A stretch of 64,000 bases of DNA from NCBI GenBank assembly GCA_902581925.1, contig CACHQB010000001.1:124001-188000 (forward strand). Reading direction: 5' to 3'. Positions 56,396 through 64,000 of this stretch are shown here, piece after piece. The position numbers and the translations under genes were made by a program. This DNA is from an uncultured Pelagibacteraceae bacterium (GTDB lineage: Bacteria; Pseudomonadota; Alphaproteobacteria; Pelagibacterales; Pelagibacteraceae). Positions within the stretch are counted from its first letter, which is position 1. Every line of letters starts with the position of its first letter. Below the pieces are notes generated by a model that was not told the DNA's origin, did no database searches, and was given only the letters and a program-made list of their open reading frames with translations.

Positions 56396-56991
56396 AAAAT
56401 AATATATTTTGAAGTAGATAAAGAATTTTTACATTCTTCTAATTGTTGTTTATAAATATTTGATTGTTTTTCTACTCTTTTGGCTAAATTAATTACTTTT
56501 TTATTTTTTTTATAATTTTTATAGTTACCCCACCCTTCATGATAAGCAATATACTGCTTGAAAGCATCTTTTTTTGAAACCTTTAAAATTTTTTCAGTTT
56601 TATTAGTATACCAACCAATAAAATCTACACTGTCTTTAAATCTTGTCCTAGCAGCAAGCTTATTCCCAGTTTCTTCCTTGTATTGTTTCCACGTTCCTTT
56701 TACAGCCTGTGAATAACCAAAAGAACTTGATGGTCTCTTATAAGGCACTACTTTAAATAATTTCTGTCTAGGAGGTTTTGCTAACCAGTCAAAACTGGAT
56801 TCCATTTTTATAATTGCAAGCTGTAAATAAACTGGGGTTCCCCATTTTTTCTCAGCTTTTTTTGCATGTTTATACCACATGTATCTTTCATTAAATATAG
56901 AACAACCATCTGCTGTATTTTTTGGAACAGACGAGCAACCTGAAATAAAAATTATTAAAATAAAAAAATAATTAATTTTTAAAATTTTCAT
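56392..56991 (-). CDS. Lytic transglycosylase-like lipoprotein (SLT fold)
   Basis: This 199-residue protein has a signal sequence and lipobox FISGC with the modified Cys near residue 19. A lysozyme-like domain follows: the catalytic glutamate is in AIIKMESSFDW near residue 68, then FGYSQAVKGTWKQYKEETG near 92-110 and IAYHEGWGNY near 148-157. It should cleave peptidoglycan at the outer membrane side of the periplasm. The exact family (MltC/EmtA-like or other) is uncertain. Its start lies within the end of the VanZ-like gene, a 20-base overlap. Confidence 0.82.
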   Translation of the reverse strand: MKILKINYFFILIIFISGCSSVPKNTADGCSIFNERYMWYKHAKKAEKKWGTPVYLQLAIIKMESSFDWLAKPPRQKLFKVVPYKRPSSSFGYSQAVKGTWKQYKEETGNKLAARTRFKDSVDFIGWYTNKTEKILKVSKKDAFKQYIAYHEGWGNYKNYKKNKKVINLAKRVEKQSNIYKQQLEECKNSLSTSKYIIF

Positions 56992-57367
56992 TTTTTTTAA
57001 AAAAGTAAAATATAATTATAGCTATAACTACACCTGCTAAATTTCCAAACAAATCCAAAAATTCAAAACTTCTATTAGACACAAAGTATTGTAACACCTC
57101 AAGTACGATAGATAAAAATATTAAATAAATACTTAAAATATTAAATTGATTATTTTTTCTGTAAGTTAGAAAACCAATAATTGAGAGAACTATAAATGCA
57201 TATAAATGATTTGTTGAAACAATATAATTTGCAGTTATTTGAGGTTGGATTTTACAATCATTGTAAATATAACAGCCAAGTAAACTACCTGGGAACAAAT
57301 ACAAAATAATTAGAATGAAATTGCATAAGTAAAAAATAAATTTATATTTTGAAAAATAATTAATCAT
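56972..57367 (-). CDS. VanZ-like small membrane protein
   Basis: This 131-residue membrane protein has about four hydrophobic helices and the VanZ-like end VLQYFVSNRSFEFLDLFGNLAGVVIAIIIFYFF. VanZ-like domains are broad and have no single function. The frame reaches 57391 through a TTG; I prefer the ATG at 57367. The stop overlaps the start of the transglycosylase gene by 20 bases on the same strand, so they are probably cotranscribed. It is divergent from gpmA, 45 bases away. Confidence 0.72.
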   Translation of the reverse strand: MINYFSKYKFIFYLCNFILIILYLFPGSLLGCYIYNDCKIQPQITANYIVSTNHLYAFIVLSIIGFLTYRKNNQFNILSIYLIFLSIVLEVLQYFVSNRSFEFLDLFGNLAGVVIAIIIFYFFKKNENFKN

Positions 57368-57412
57368 TAATAATATAGTTTTATTTATCAAATTGATTTA
57401 AAAGATAAACAA

Positions 57413-58120
57413 ATGAGTTATTTAATTTTAGTAAGACACGGTCAAAGTGTGTGGAATCTTGAAAAAAAATTTACTGGATGGGTTGATGTAGATTTAACAG
57501 AAAATGGAAAATCAGAGGCAAAAAAAGCTGGTGAATTAATAAAACAAGAAAAAATTGAAATTAATGTGTATTACTCCTCTTTTCAATTAAGGGCTAAAAA
57601 TACTTTAAAAATTATACAGGAAGAATTACAAGATTTTAAAGAAGTAAAGAGTGTATGGGAATTAAACGAGAGACATTATGGAGCTCTAACAGGGTTAAAT
57701 AAAGATGAAATGAAAAAAAAACTTGGAGAAGAAAAAGTTCATCAATTTAGACGTTCTTGGGACCTTAGACCCGACCCTTTAGATAAAAAAAATCCATATC
57801 ATCCACTAAATATTGAAACGTATAAACAAATTCCTTTAGAAAAAATTCCTGACACCGAGTCACTAAAAGATACATATGAAAGAGTAATAAAATTTTATAG
57901 AAAAGAGATAGAGTACAAAACAAGTGAAAATATTCTTATTTCTGCTCACGGAAACTCAATTAGAGCTCTTTGCAAACATTTGTTTAACTTAGATAACAAT
58001 GAGATCTCTAAACTTGAAATTCCTACAGGAAACCCACTTTTAATTGAATTACAAAACAGCAAAATTTCTAATTGCAAATATCTTGATCAAGAAAGAGCTA
58101 AAGATCTTTTAGTTTTTTAA
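57413..58120 (+). CDS. gpmA: 2,3-bisphosphoglycerate-dependent phosphoglycerate mutase
   Basis: This 235-residue glycolytic enzyme has the phosphohistidine motif LVRHGQSVWN (residues 6-15), then FTGWVDVDLTENG. LNERHYGALTGLNK near residues 84-97 and SAHGNSIRAL near 181-190 complete the active site. It interconverts 3- and 2-phosphoglycerate. Length matches GpmA (about 250). The last 23 bases overlap the end of the convergent murU-like gene, the longest antisense overlap between confident genes in the window. Confidence 0.95.
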   Translation: MSYLILVRHGQSVWNLEKKFTGWVDVDLTENGKSEAKKAGELIKQEKIEINVYYSSFQLRAKNTLKIIQEELQDFKEVKSVWELNERHYGALTGLNKDEMKKKLGEEKVHQFRRSWDLRPDPLDKKNPYHPLNIETYKQIPLEKIPDTESLKDTYERVIKFYRKEIEYKTSENILISAHGNSIRALCKHLFNLDNNEISKLEIPTGNPLLIELQNSKISNCKYLDQERAKDLLVF

Positions 58121-58787
58121 AAATATCCAGATCAGTTAAATGATAAAATTCGTTTAGACTTTCATAACCAAATAACTTTTTTTGATCTAGTAAATTATTC
58201 CAAATTTCTAAAATTGAGTAATTTTCTATTTTTTCTTTAGTAAATAATTTTTTATTAATTATTTGACACCCAATGTAAATAAATTCTTTTTCAGACTCTT
58301 TATTAATTAAATTATTTTTTAAATTAAAATCTCCTTTTAGCTTTTTATCAAAACTTAATTTTTTATTTGCTAAGAGAAGAATGTTTTCTAATTTTTCAGA
58401 AAAATACATTTTTTCCATTTTTAATATCTCATCTTTATAGTCATTGCTCCAGATTGTATCTGGATTAAAAATTAAAAAATCCTTATCATTAGAGTCTTGG
58501 ATCATATTTTGGATACCTCCCCCAGTATCTAAAATATGCTTACCATCCTCAATTATTTTGATATCAATATTGAAATTTTTACTGTTTAAAAAAACTGAAA
58601 ATTGATCCTTTAAATAAAAAGTATTTATTAAAATTTTTTGAATACCTAGTTTTTTGATTAAATTAATGCATCTCTCCAGCATACTTATATCTTTAATTTC
58701 TAGTAGGGGCTTTGGGGTATTTAAAGTAATTGGATTTAATCTTTTACCAAAACCTGCACATAAAATTAAAGCTGTATTTATTCTCAC
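58098..58787 (-). CDS. murU: Sugar nucleotidyltransferase, MurU-like
   Basis: This 229-residue nucleotidyltransferase has the GT-A start ALILCAGFGKRLNPITLNTPKPLLEI (about residues 6-31). It matches MurU, which turns N-acetylmuramate-1-phosphate into UDP-MurNAc in peptidoglycan recycling. Assignment is supported by the AmgK-like kinase directly upstream (4-base gap). The start is a GTG at 58787. Its C-terminal 23 bases overlap gpmA. Other sugar-1-phosphate nucleotidyltransferases have the same fold, so the substrate is inferred mainly from context. Confidence 0.85.
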   Translation of the reverse strand: MRINTALILCAGFGKRLNPITLNTPKPLLEIKDISMLERCINLIKKLGIQKILINTFYLKDQFSVFLNSKNFNIDIKIIEDGKHILDTGGGIQNMIQDSNDKDFLIFNPDTIWSNDYKDEILKMEKMYFSEKLENILLLANKKLSFDKKLKGDFNLKNNLINKESEKEFIYIGCQIINKKLFTKEKIENYSILEIWNNLLDQKKLFGYESLNEFYHLTDLDIFKKLKDL

Positions 58788-58791
58788 AACT

Positions 58792-59736
58792 TTACCTTAT
58801 AAATTTTGGAAAATTTTTTTTTAATAGTAACATTAAATTATTGAATTCATATCGCTGTTTAATTCTATGATCAATCATTTCCCAAGCATAGGGAATTAGT
58901 TTGAGATATTTTTTTTTATTATCTCTAACAGCTAAACGCATAAATATACCAATTATTTTTAAATTCCTTAAAATGGATAATATTTCAAAATCTTTTTTAA
59001 ATTTTACAAAATCAATTTTTTTATTTGATTTGATATAAAACTTAAATACTTTCTCTTTAAATTCATTAGATGTTTTTAATCTTACATCATCAATTAAGGA
59101 TGCTAAATCGTAAGCTCTATTTCCAATTAGTGCATCTTGACTATCTATTACCACAATTTTTTTATTGTGATACATCAAATTTGAAACATGAAAATCTCTA
59201 TGAACAAATGTTACATTTTTATAATTTAATTTTGATAATAAGTTTTTTATCTCTAATCTAAATTTTTTTTTAAATTTAATACTTTTGAATTTAGACAATA
59301 TCTTTGGTACATACCAGTCGCAAAAAAGTTTTGTTTCATCAAACAAAATTTTATTATTGTATTCTTGAACTTTATATAATTTATTTTTAAAATTTTTTAC
59401 TTTCTTATCTTTAATTAATTGTATTTTATTTAAAATTTTTATTATTTTTTTAAAAATAATATATTTGTTATTCTTTTTGTTTTTTAAAATTTGAAATAAA
59501 GTTTGATCTCCTAAGTCATTAATTTCGATATAATTATTAATATAATTTTCGCTTAATAGATTTGGTGCTAAAATTTTATTTTTAAGTAAAATTTTATTTA
59601 TTGCATCATAAATTAACAGATTTTTTAACTTTTCTTTCTTAGATATTACTACAATTGATTTATTTTCTTTGTTTCTGTAAAATTCTCTAAAAGATGCGTC
59701 ACCTTTTATTTTTTTTAATTTTGCTAAGCTTTTCAT
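58792..59736 (-). CDS. amgK: Aminoglycoside phosphotransferase-fold kinase, AmgK-like
   Basis: This 314-residue APH-fold kinase has the catalytic loop VHRDFHVSNLMY near residues 182-193 and the metal-binding VIDSQDALIGNRAYDLASL near 201-219. AmgK phosphorylates anomeric N-acetylmuramate and N-acetylglucosamine for MurU. In many alphaproteobacteria the order is tsaE-amgK-murU, as here. The protein is Lys/Ile-rich and has diverged, so sequence alone would give only a general APH family call. Confidence 0.83.
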   Translation of the reverse strand: MKSLAKLKKIKGDASFREFYRNKENKSIVVISKKEKLKNLLIYDAINKILLKNKILAPNLLSENYINNYIEINDLGDQTLFQILKNKKNNKYIIFKKIIKILNKIQLIKDKKVKNFKNKLYKVQEYNNKILFDETKLFCDWYVPKILSKFKSIKFKKKFRLEIKNLLSKLNYKNVTFVHRDFHVSNLMYHNKKIVVIDSQDALIGNRAYDLASLIDDVRLKTSNEFKEKVFKFYIKSNKKIDFVKFKKDFEILSILRNLKIIGIFMRLAVRDNKKKYLKLIPYAWEMIDHRIKQRYEFNNLMLLLKKNFPKFIR

Positions 59737-59752
59737 CGAAATAAGTTTTAAT

Positions 59753-60202
59753 TTAAACTTTTATATCAACACTTCTATCTTTTAAATCATTTAAATAATT
59801 AAAAGTTAAAGCTATAAATTTTATATCTTGTTTATCAGCAATCAATTCAGGCCATTCTATAAGTGTTATTAATTTATTATCTTTTTCAAAAATATCTAAA
59901 TTATTGACGTCTTCTTTCCTATTAATTCTAAACAAATCATAATGTTTTATTCTTAAGTCTTTAACCTGATATTCATTTAATAAACTAAAAGTAGGACTTG
60001 TAATTTCTGTTTGTGTTAAATTATTAGTTTTTTGATACTCATTTATAAAATATTTAACAAAGGTAGTTTTACCAACACCCATCTCTCCATATAATAAAAC
60101 AAACTCACCACCTTTAAAATATTTTGTAAATTCTTTAGCTAATTCTTTAGTTAACTTCTCTGAAGTGATATCGATTGTGCTATCTTTAATAGCGATAGGC
60201 AT
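59753..60202 (-). CDS. tsaE: tRNA threonylcarbamoyladenosine biosynthesis ATPase TsaE
   Basis: TsaE is the small P-loop ATPase that works with TsaB and TsaD to make the universal t6A37 modification. Walker A is [17 protein letters not shown] near residues 36-52, and the family motifs [11 protein letters not shown] and HYDLFRI follow. The start at 60202 ([12 protein letters not shown]) gives 149 residues, the usual size. It overlaps the ahcY end by 17 bases, so the ribosome site lies inside ahcY. The gene sits between ahcY and amgK. Confidence 0.92.
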   Translation of the reverse strand: MPIAIKDSTIDITSEKLTKELAKEFTKYFKGGEFVLLYGEMGVGKTTFVKYFINEYQKTNNLTQTEITSPTFSLLNEYQVKDLRIKHYDLFRINRKEDVNNLDIFEKDNKLITLIEWPELIADKQDIKFIALTFNYLNDLKDRSVDIKV

Positions 60203-61472
60203 CTGGTTTGAAAGGACCTTCTGTTCCAACACTTATATAATCTGCTTGTTCTTTTGATAATTTTGTTAATTTTGCCCCAACTTTTTTTAAATGCAAAGTT
60301 GCTACTTTTTCATCTAAATGTTTTGGAAGTACATAGACTTTATTTTCATAATTTTTGTTATTATGCCAAAGTTCTATTTGTGCAATAACTTGATTAGTAA
60401 ATGATGCACTCATTACAAAGCTTGGGTGTCCAGTTGCACAACCAAGATTAACCAATCTTCCTTCAGCTAAAAGAATAATTCTTTTACCACTAGGTAACTC
60501 TATTTCATGCACTTGAGGTTTTACTTCGGTCCATTTATAATTCTTAAGAGCCTCAACTTGTATTTCATTATCAAAGTGACCAATATTACATAAGATGGCT
60601 CTATCCTTCATATCTCTCATGTGGTCTGCGGTAACAATATCTTTGTTACCTGTGGCTGTTACAACTATATCCGCTCTACTTATAGCCTCCTCCATTAATA
60701 CCACTTCATAACCTTCCATTGCAGCTTGGAGAGCACAAATAGGATCTGCCTCAGTAACTAAAACTCTAGCACCACTTTGTCTTAAAGATGCAGCACTTCC
60801 TTTGCCAACGTCTCCAAAACCAGCAACAATTGCAATTTTTCCAGACATCATTATATCAGTAGCTCTTCTTATTCCATCAACTAAGCTTTCTCTGCATCCA
60901 TATAAATTATCAAATTTTGATTTTGTAACAGAGTCATTCACGTTTATTGCTGGAACTAAAAGGGATTTATCTTTTTCCATTTTATTTAGTGCTTTAATTC
61001 CAGTGGTAGTCTCTTCTGAAACACCCTTTATATCTTTCATTAAATCCTGATATTCATTGTGCATGATAGCTGTTAAATCTCCACCATCATCTAATAACAT
61101 GTTAGGCTTCCAGTCAGGTTTTCCAATAATAGTTTGTTTAATACACCATAAATATTCCTCTTCTGTTTCACCTTTCCAAGCGTAAACAGGAATCCCAGCT
61201 TTAGCGATGGCCGCAGCCGCATGATCTTGAGTTGAAAAAATATTACAAGAAGACCATCTCACTTCAGCGCCCAATGCAACTAAAGTTTCAATTAATACAG
61301 CTGTTTGAATTGTCATATGCAGACATCCAATTATTCTTGCACCTTTTAATGGTTTTTCTTTAGAATACTCTTCTCGTAATGCCATTAAACCAGGCATTTC
61401 ACTTTCAGCTATTGATATTTCTTTTCTACCAAATTCAGCTTGGGCAATGTCTTTTACTTTATAATCTTCCAT
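60186..61472 (-). CDS. ahcY: S-adenosylhomocysteinase
   Basis: AhcY hydrolyses S-adenosylhomocysteine to homocysteine and adenosine, clearing the inhibitor of methyltransferases. The 428-residue protein has [13 protein letters not shown] near residues 52-64, the NAD-binding [14 protein letters not shown] (near 218-231) and the terminal KPDAYRY. Adenosine produced here could feed purine salvage elsewhere in the window. It lies 42 bases downstream of the histidine kinase gene on the same strand. I looked for an SAH riboswitch in that gap; it is too short and shows none. Confidence 0.97.
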   Translation of the reverse strand: MEDYKVKDIAQAEFGRKEISIAESEMPGLMALREEYSKEKPLKGARIIGCLHMTIQTAVLIETLVALGAEVRWSSCNIFSTQDHAAAAIAKAGIPVYAWKGETEEEYLWCIKQTIIGKPDWKPNMLLDDGGDLTAIMHNEYQDLMKDIKGVSEETTTGIKALNKMEKDKSLLVPAINVNDSVTKSKFDNLYGCRESLVDGIRRATDIMMSGKIAIVAGFGDVGKGSAASLRQSGARVLVTEADPICALQAAMEGYEVVLMEEAISRADIVVTATGNKDIVTADHMRDMKDRAILCNIGHFDNEIQVEALKNYKWTEVKPQVHEIELPSGKRIILLAEGRLVNLGCATGHPSFVMSASFTNQVIAQIELWHNNKNYENKVYVLPKHLDEKVATLHLKKVGAKLTKLSKEQADYISVGTEGPFKPDAYRY

Positions 61473-61514
61473 GGCAAGCTTTATACAGCTAAGTATTTAT
61501 TTATCAAGATATGA

Positions 61515-63056
61515 TTAAACATTGGGAAATCTTATCTCTATCATTGCTCCTTCTTTATCAATACGATTAGATGCTACAATTTCACCATCGTGGAGTTCAA
61601 CTAAGTTTTTTACAATATTTAAACCTAAGCCTGAATGTTCTCCAAATTTTTCAGGTCTATTACTATAAAATCTTTTAAATATTCTTGACGTATCTTTTTC
61701 TTTAAATCCTTGTCCTTCATCAATAATTTTGATTGATATTTGATTTTTCCCATTTACAGAAACATCAACAAAAACATTAGTACTATCTTTACTAAATGAT
61801 ATTGAATTATCTAATAAATTTGCAATGATTTGTTCAATTCTGTTTTCTATACCATTTATTAAATATTTATCTTTTCCGTCATTTTTATATTCAATTTTAA
61901 TTCCTTTTTTCACTTGGTGAATATTATTGTAATCATCAACAACAGATTGAATGATAGGTTCAATATTAATTTTTTTCATTTTTTCTTTACTTAAAGCAAC
62001 TTCATCCTTTAACATTTGCGAATAATCAGTAATTAATCTTTCTATTCTTTGAACGTCATGACTAAGTATATTTAATAATCTATTTCTTTGTTCGCTATCA
62101 TTTGTGTCTTGTAAAATTTCTGATGCACTTTTTAAAGATGCTAATGGATTTCTTATTTCATGAACTAAATCTGTCGAAAAATTTTCAGCATGTGCAACTC
62201 TATTTTGAAGCTCATTTGTCATATCCTCTAAAGAATTAGATAAAAGTCCTAATTCGTCATTTCTTTTTTTTAAATTTTCAATACCTGGTTTAACTTGACT
62301 TTTTTCTTTGATACGAATTGTATATCCAACGAGATTTTGTATAGGTTTAATAAAATATCTGCTTAAAACAAAAGAAAAAATTAATATTACAAATCCTACA
62401 GATATAGCTGTTCTTATTACAAATGCTTTTCTCTCATCTATCGCAGTCTTTATTTCATTAGCATTTTCTGTAATAGCTACATAACCAAGATTAATTTCAT
62501 TCTTTGTAACATTCTTAATTGTTGTTACATTAAATTGATTAAAATCTTCTTGAGTAAATGTGTAAGGAGCTCCTAAATTTTCAGAACTAGAATAATTTTT
62601 TAATATATCTTTGAATGAAAGAGAATTTTTTTCATCAATTTTTATATTTTTTTCCTCAATAGTTTTTTCTATTTCCTCATTATCTAAACTTTCAAATTCA
62701 ATTTTATCAAGTCTTGTAGAGAATGACCTTGGATCAAGATCTAAAGTATCAGTGTCTCCAATAAGGTTAAGTTGATCATCAAAAAATATTACTCTATCTA
62801 AATTTTGAAAAATAAACCTCGTAGAAAATAAAAATCTCCTAATATCGTCAGATTGGAATTTTACATCTAGCCTTAAAATATTATCAATAGTGTTGTTAAT
62901 AATGTTTGTGTGATTTTGAGATTTTTTTTTTATTAAACTTGGCTGAATATTATTTAGATATATGAATGTAAATAGTCCAATAATTGTAAAAATTACAAAA
63001 TTTATAAATAAAAATTTTTTTAATATAGAAAGAGTTTTTAAGTATTTACTAAACAT
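61515..63056 (-). CDS. chvG: Sensor histidine kinase, ChvG-like
   Basis: This 513-residue kinase has two membrane helices (about residues 14-34 and 213-233) around a periplasmic sensor of about 175 residues. A HAMP linker (IKPIQNLVGYTIRIKEKS) and a HisKA domain follow, with the phosphorylated His in VHEIRNPLASL near residue 299. The ATPase domain has DNSISF, DEGQGFKEKDTSRIFKRFY and HSGLGLNIVK. In alphaproteobacteria the chvG-ahcY neighbourhood marks the ChvI-ChvG (ExoR/acid and envelope stress) system. The stop of the regulator gene overlaps its start by one base. Confidence 0.88.
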   Translation of the reverse strand: MFSKYLKTLSILKKFLFINFVIFTIIGLFTFIYLNNIQPSLIKKKSQNHTNIINNTIDNILRLDVKFQSDDIRRFLFSTRFIFQNLDRVIFFDDQLNLIGDTDTLDLDPRSFSTRLDKIEFESLDNEEIEKTIEEKNIKIDEKNSLSFKDILKNYSSSENLGAPYTFTQEDFNQFNVTTIKNVTKNEINLGYVAITENANEIKTAIDERKAFVIRTAISVGFVILIFSFVLSRYFIKPIQNLVGYTIRIKEKSQVKPGIENLKKRNDELGLLSNSLEDMTNELQNRVAHAENFSTDLVHEIRNPLASLKSASEILQDTNDSEQRNRLLNILSHDVQRIERLITDYSQMLKDEVALSKEKMKKINIEPIIQSVVDDYNNIHQVKKGIKIEYKNDGKDKYLINGIENRIEQIIANLLDNSISFSKDSTNVFVDVSVNGKNQISIKIIDEGQGFKEKDTSRIFKRFYSNRPEKFGEHSGLGLNIVKNLVELHDGEIVASNRIDKEGAMIEIRFPNV

Positions 63057-63763
63057 TAGCTAACATTCCATCTATATCCACTACCATACCTAGTTTCAAT
63101 AGCTGAAAAATCAGGATCTACTTTTTTAAATTTTTTTCTAATTCGTTTTACGTGACTATCAATAGTTCTATCCTCAATATCTGTATCCTCTCGGTAAGCT
63201 ATATCCATAAGCTGAGCTCTTTCTTTAATTATACCGGGCCTCTTTGCTAATTCTTTAACAATTAAAAACTCAGTTGTCGTCAATTTATCAGGCAGCTGTT
63301 TTCCATTCCATTCACACTCGAGTTGTGATGGATCTAATTTTAATCTTCCATGAGATATCAGGCTTTTATTTTCCTCTAGAATATTATTTGAATCTTTTTT
63401 TCTTAACTGGACTCTAATTCTTTCAATCAAGACTTTTATGGAAAAACCTCCTGATTTTTTTACAAAATCATCTGCGCCCAGCTTTAGACCTAACAACTCA
63501 TCAATTTCATCATCTTTAGATGTTAAAAAAATTACTGGTAAGGAAGTTTTTTTTCTAAGTTTTTTTAGTAATTCTTCTCCATCCATCTTAGGCATCTTTA
63601 TATCTATGACTGCTAAGTCAGGTGGCATTCTGGTTAAACCGATTAATGCACTTTCACCATCAATGTATGTTTGAACTTTAAAACCCTCTTTTTCCAATGC
63701 GATACTCAAACTTGTTAAAATATTTCTGTCGTCATCAATTAAAGCTATTGTTTGTTTTTGCAT
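63056..63763 (-). CDS. chvI: Response regulator, ChvI-like (OmpR/PhoB type)
   Basis: This 235-residue regulator has a receiver domain (residues 1-125) with acidic DDD near residues 10-12, the phosphorylated aspartate in LAVIDIKMPKMDGEE near residue 55 and the Lys in FLTSKDDEI near 83. A winged-helix output domain follows (about 140-233, with DRTIDSHVKRIRKKF and RYGSGYRWN). It pairs with the adjacent kinase. Expected targets are envelope or carbon genes; none is obvious here. The polA gene ends 50 bases upstream. Confidence 0.9.
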   Translation of the reverse strand: MQKQTIALIDDDRNILTSLSIALEKEGFKVQTYIDGESALIGLTRMPPDLAVIDIKMPKMDGEELLKKLRKKTSLPVIFLTSKDDEIDELLGLKLGADDFVKKSGGFSIKVLIERIRVQLRKKDSNNILEENKSLISHGRLKLDPSQLECEWNGKQLPDKLTTTEFLIVKELAKRPGIIKERAQLMDIAYREDTDIEDRTIDSHVKRIRKKFKKVDPDFSAIETRYGSGYRWNVS

Positions 63764-63813
63764 AAAGTAGTTTAAAAATACTAAATTGTCCTAATTTGGG
63801 CAATGTTATAAAT

Positions 63814-64000
63814 TTAATGTAACATCCCCCAATTATCTCCAACATTAATATCAACTGTTAAAGGAGTTGAAAAAGAATGATAATCACTCTGAGCTACACT
63901 GGTCATTTCTTTCTCAATTAATTTAATCATTACTTTTTCATCTTTTTTTGGAACTTCAAAAATTAATTCATCATGAATTTGCAAGAGCATTTTTGAATTA
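63814..64000 (-). CDS. polA: DNA polymerase I, C-terminal end (truncated by window edge)
   Basis: On the minus strand the frame is open from the window end and stops with TAA at 63814-63816; only the last 61 residues or so are visible. They contain LLQIHDELIFEVP, motif C of family A DNA polymerases with the catalytic HDE, and end in the typical GDNWGMLH tail. The start lies beyond the window. It is followed by the chvI-like gene on the same strand, with 50 bases between. Confidence 0.93.
   Translation of the reverse strand, partial: NSKMLLQIHDELIFEVPKKDEKVMIKLIEKEMTSVAQSDYHSFSTPLTVDINVGDNWGMLH

Noticed and set aside
61473..61514. SAH or SAM riboswitch upstream of ahcY
   Set aside because: The gap is only 42 bases and shows no stem-loop pattern of either class.

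Overview
The window looks like a chromosomal segment of a streamlined marine alphaproteobacterium, most probably SAR11 (Pelagibacterales). It is strikingly AT-rich. Coding density is extreme: most gene junctions are a few bases apart or overlap, and proteins are lysine-, isoleucine- and asparagine-rich. It carries alphaproteobacterial hallmarks: a DUF2093 protein, a TIGR01459 HAD protein, a DUF3035 lipoprotein, and a ChvI/ChvG-like two-component system next to ahcY. I saw no insertion sequences, phage genes, CRISPR arrays, rRNAs or tRNAs. The assignment comes from reading only, with no database search.

Layout. 1-5.1 kb (+): the end of a UbiA-type prenyltransferase, then an overlapping lipid A/inner-core set (msbA, waaA, lpxK, lpxL-like). 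5.1-7.2 kb: DUF2093, purD, rsmD. 7.2-13.6 kb (-): pgi, DUF3035 lipoprotein, lspA, ileS, ribF, HAD hydrolase. 13.6-15.8 kb: groES-groEL with a heat-shock-type promoter and a strong terminator. 15.7-32 kb: mixed genes, including a TPR/GT9 protein, typA, tldD/tldE, cfa, a DapA-like aldolase, a lysine-rich coiled-coil protein of unknown function, GT9, a membrane J-domain protein and oligopeptidase B. 32.2 kb: hsp20 with a heat-shock-type promoter and a probable ROSE-like RNA thermometer.

32.7-49.1 kb is the most notable region: an apparently complete purine salvage and catabolism island. It holds an NCS2 (xanthine/urate-type) permease, a BMP-type nucleoside ABC transporter, two CDA-fold deaminases, a purine phosphoribosyltransferase and xanthine dehydrogenase (xdhAB). 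It continues with a PuuD-type urate oxidase, HIU hydrolase, OHCU decarboxylase, PuuE-type allantoinase, allantoicase, ureidoglycolate lyase and a small cytochrome c. Together these should take guanine/xanthine through urate and allantoin to glyoxylate and urea. PuuD, normally a membrane domain fused to cytochrome c, is only the membrane half here. The free cytochrome c gene lies at the far edge of the island and may be its detached electron acceptor. No regulator, XdhC-type cofactor chaperone or urease is visible in the island.

49.2-57.4 kb: DUF1330, AlkA-type glycosylase, DMT exporter, msrA, sulfurtransferase, an RND efflux pair, a lytic-transglycosylase-like lipoprotein and a VanZ-like protein. 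57.4-64 kb: gpmA, then on the minus strand (in transcription order) the polA 3' end, chvI-like and chvG-like genes, ahcY, tsaE, an amgK-like kinase and a murU-like nucleotidyltransferase.

A window-wide pattern is that convergent genes usually share a 4-base antiparallel stop overlap or nearly abut. Clear hairpin terminators appear only after groEL, hsp20 and the ABC binding protein, all products expected to be abundant.
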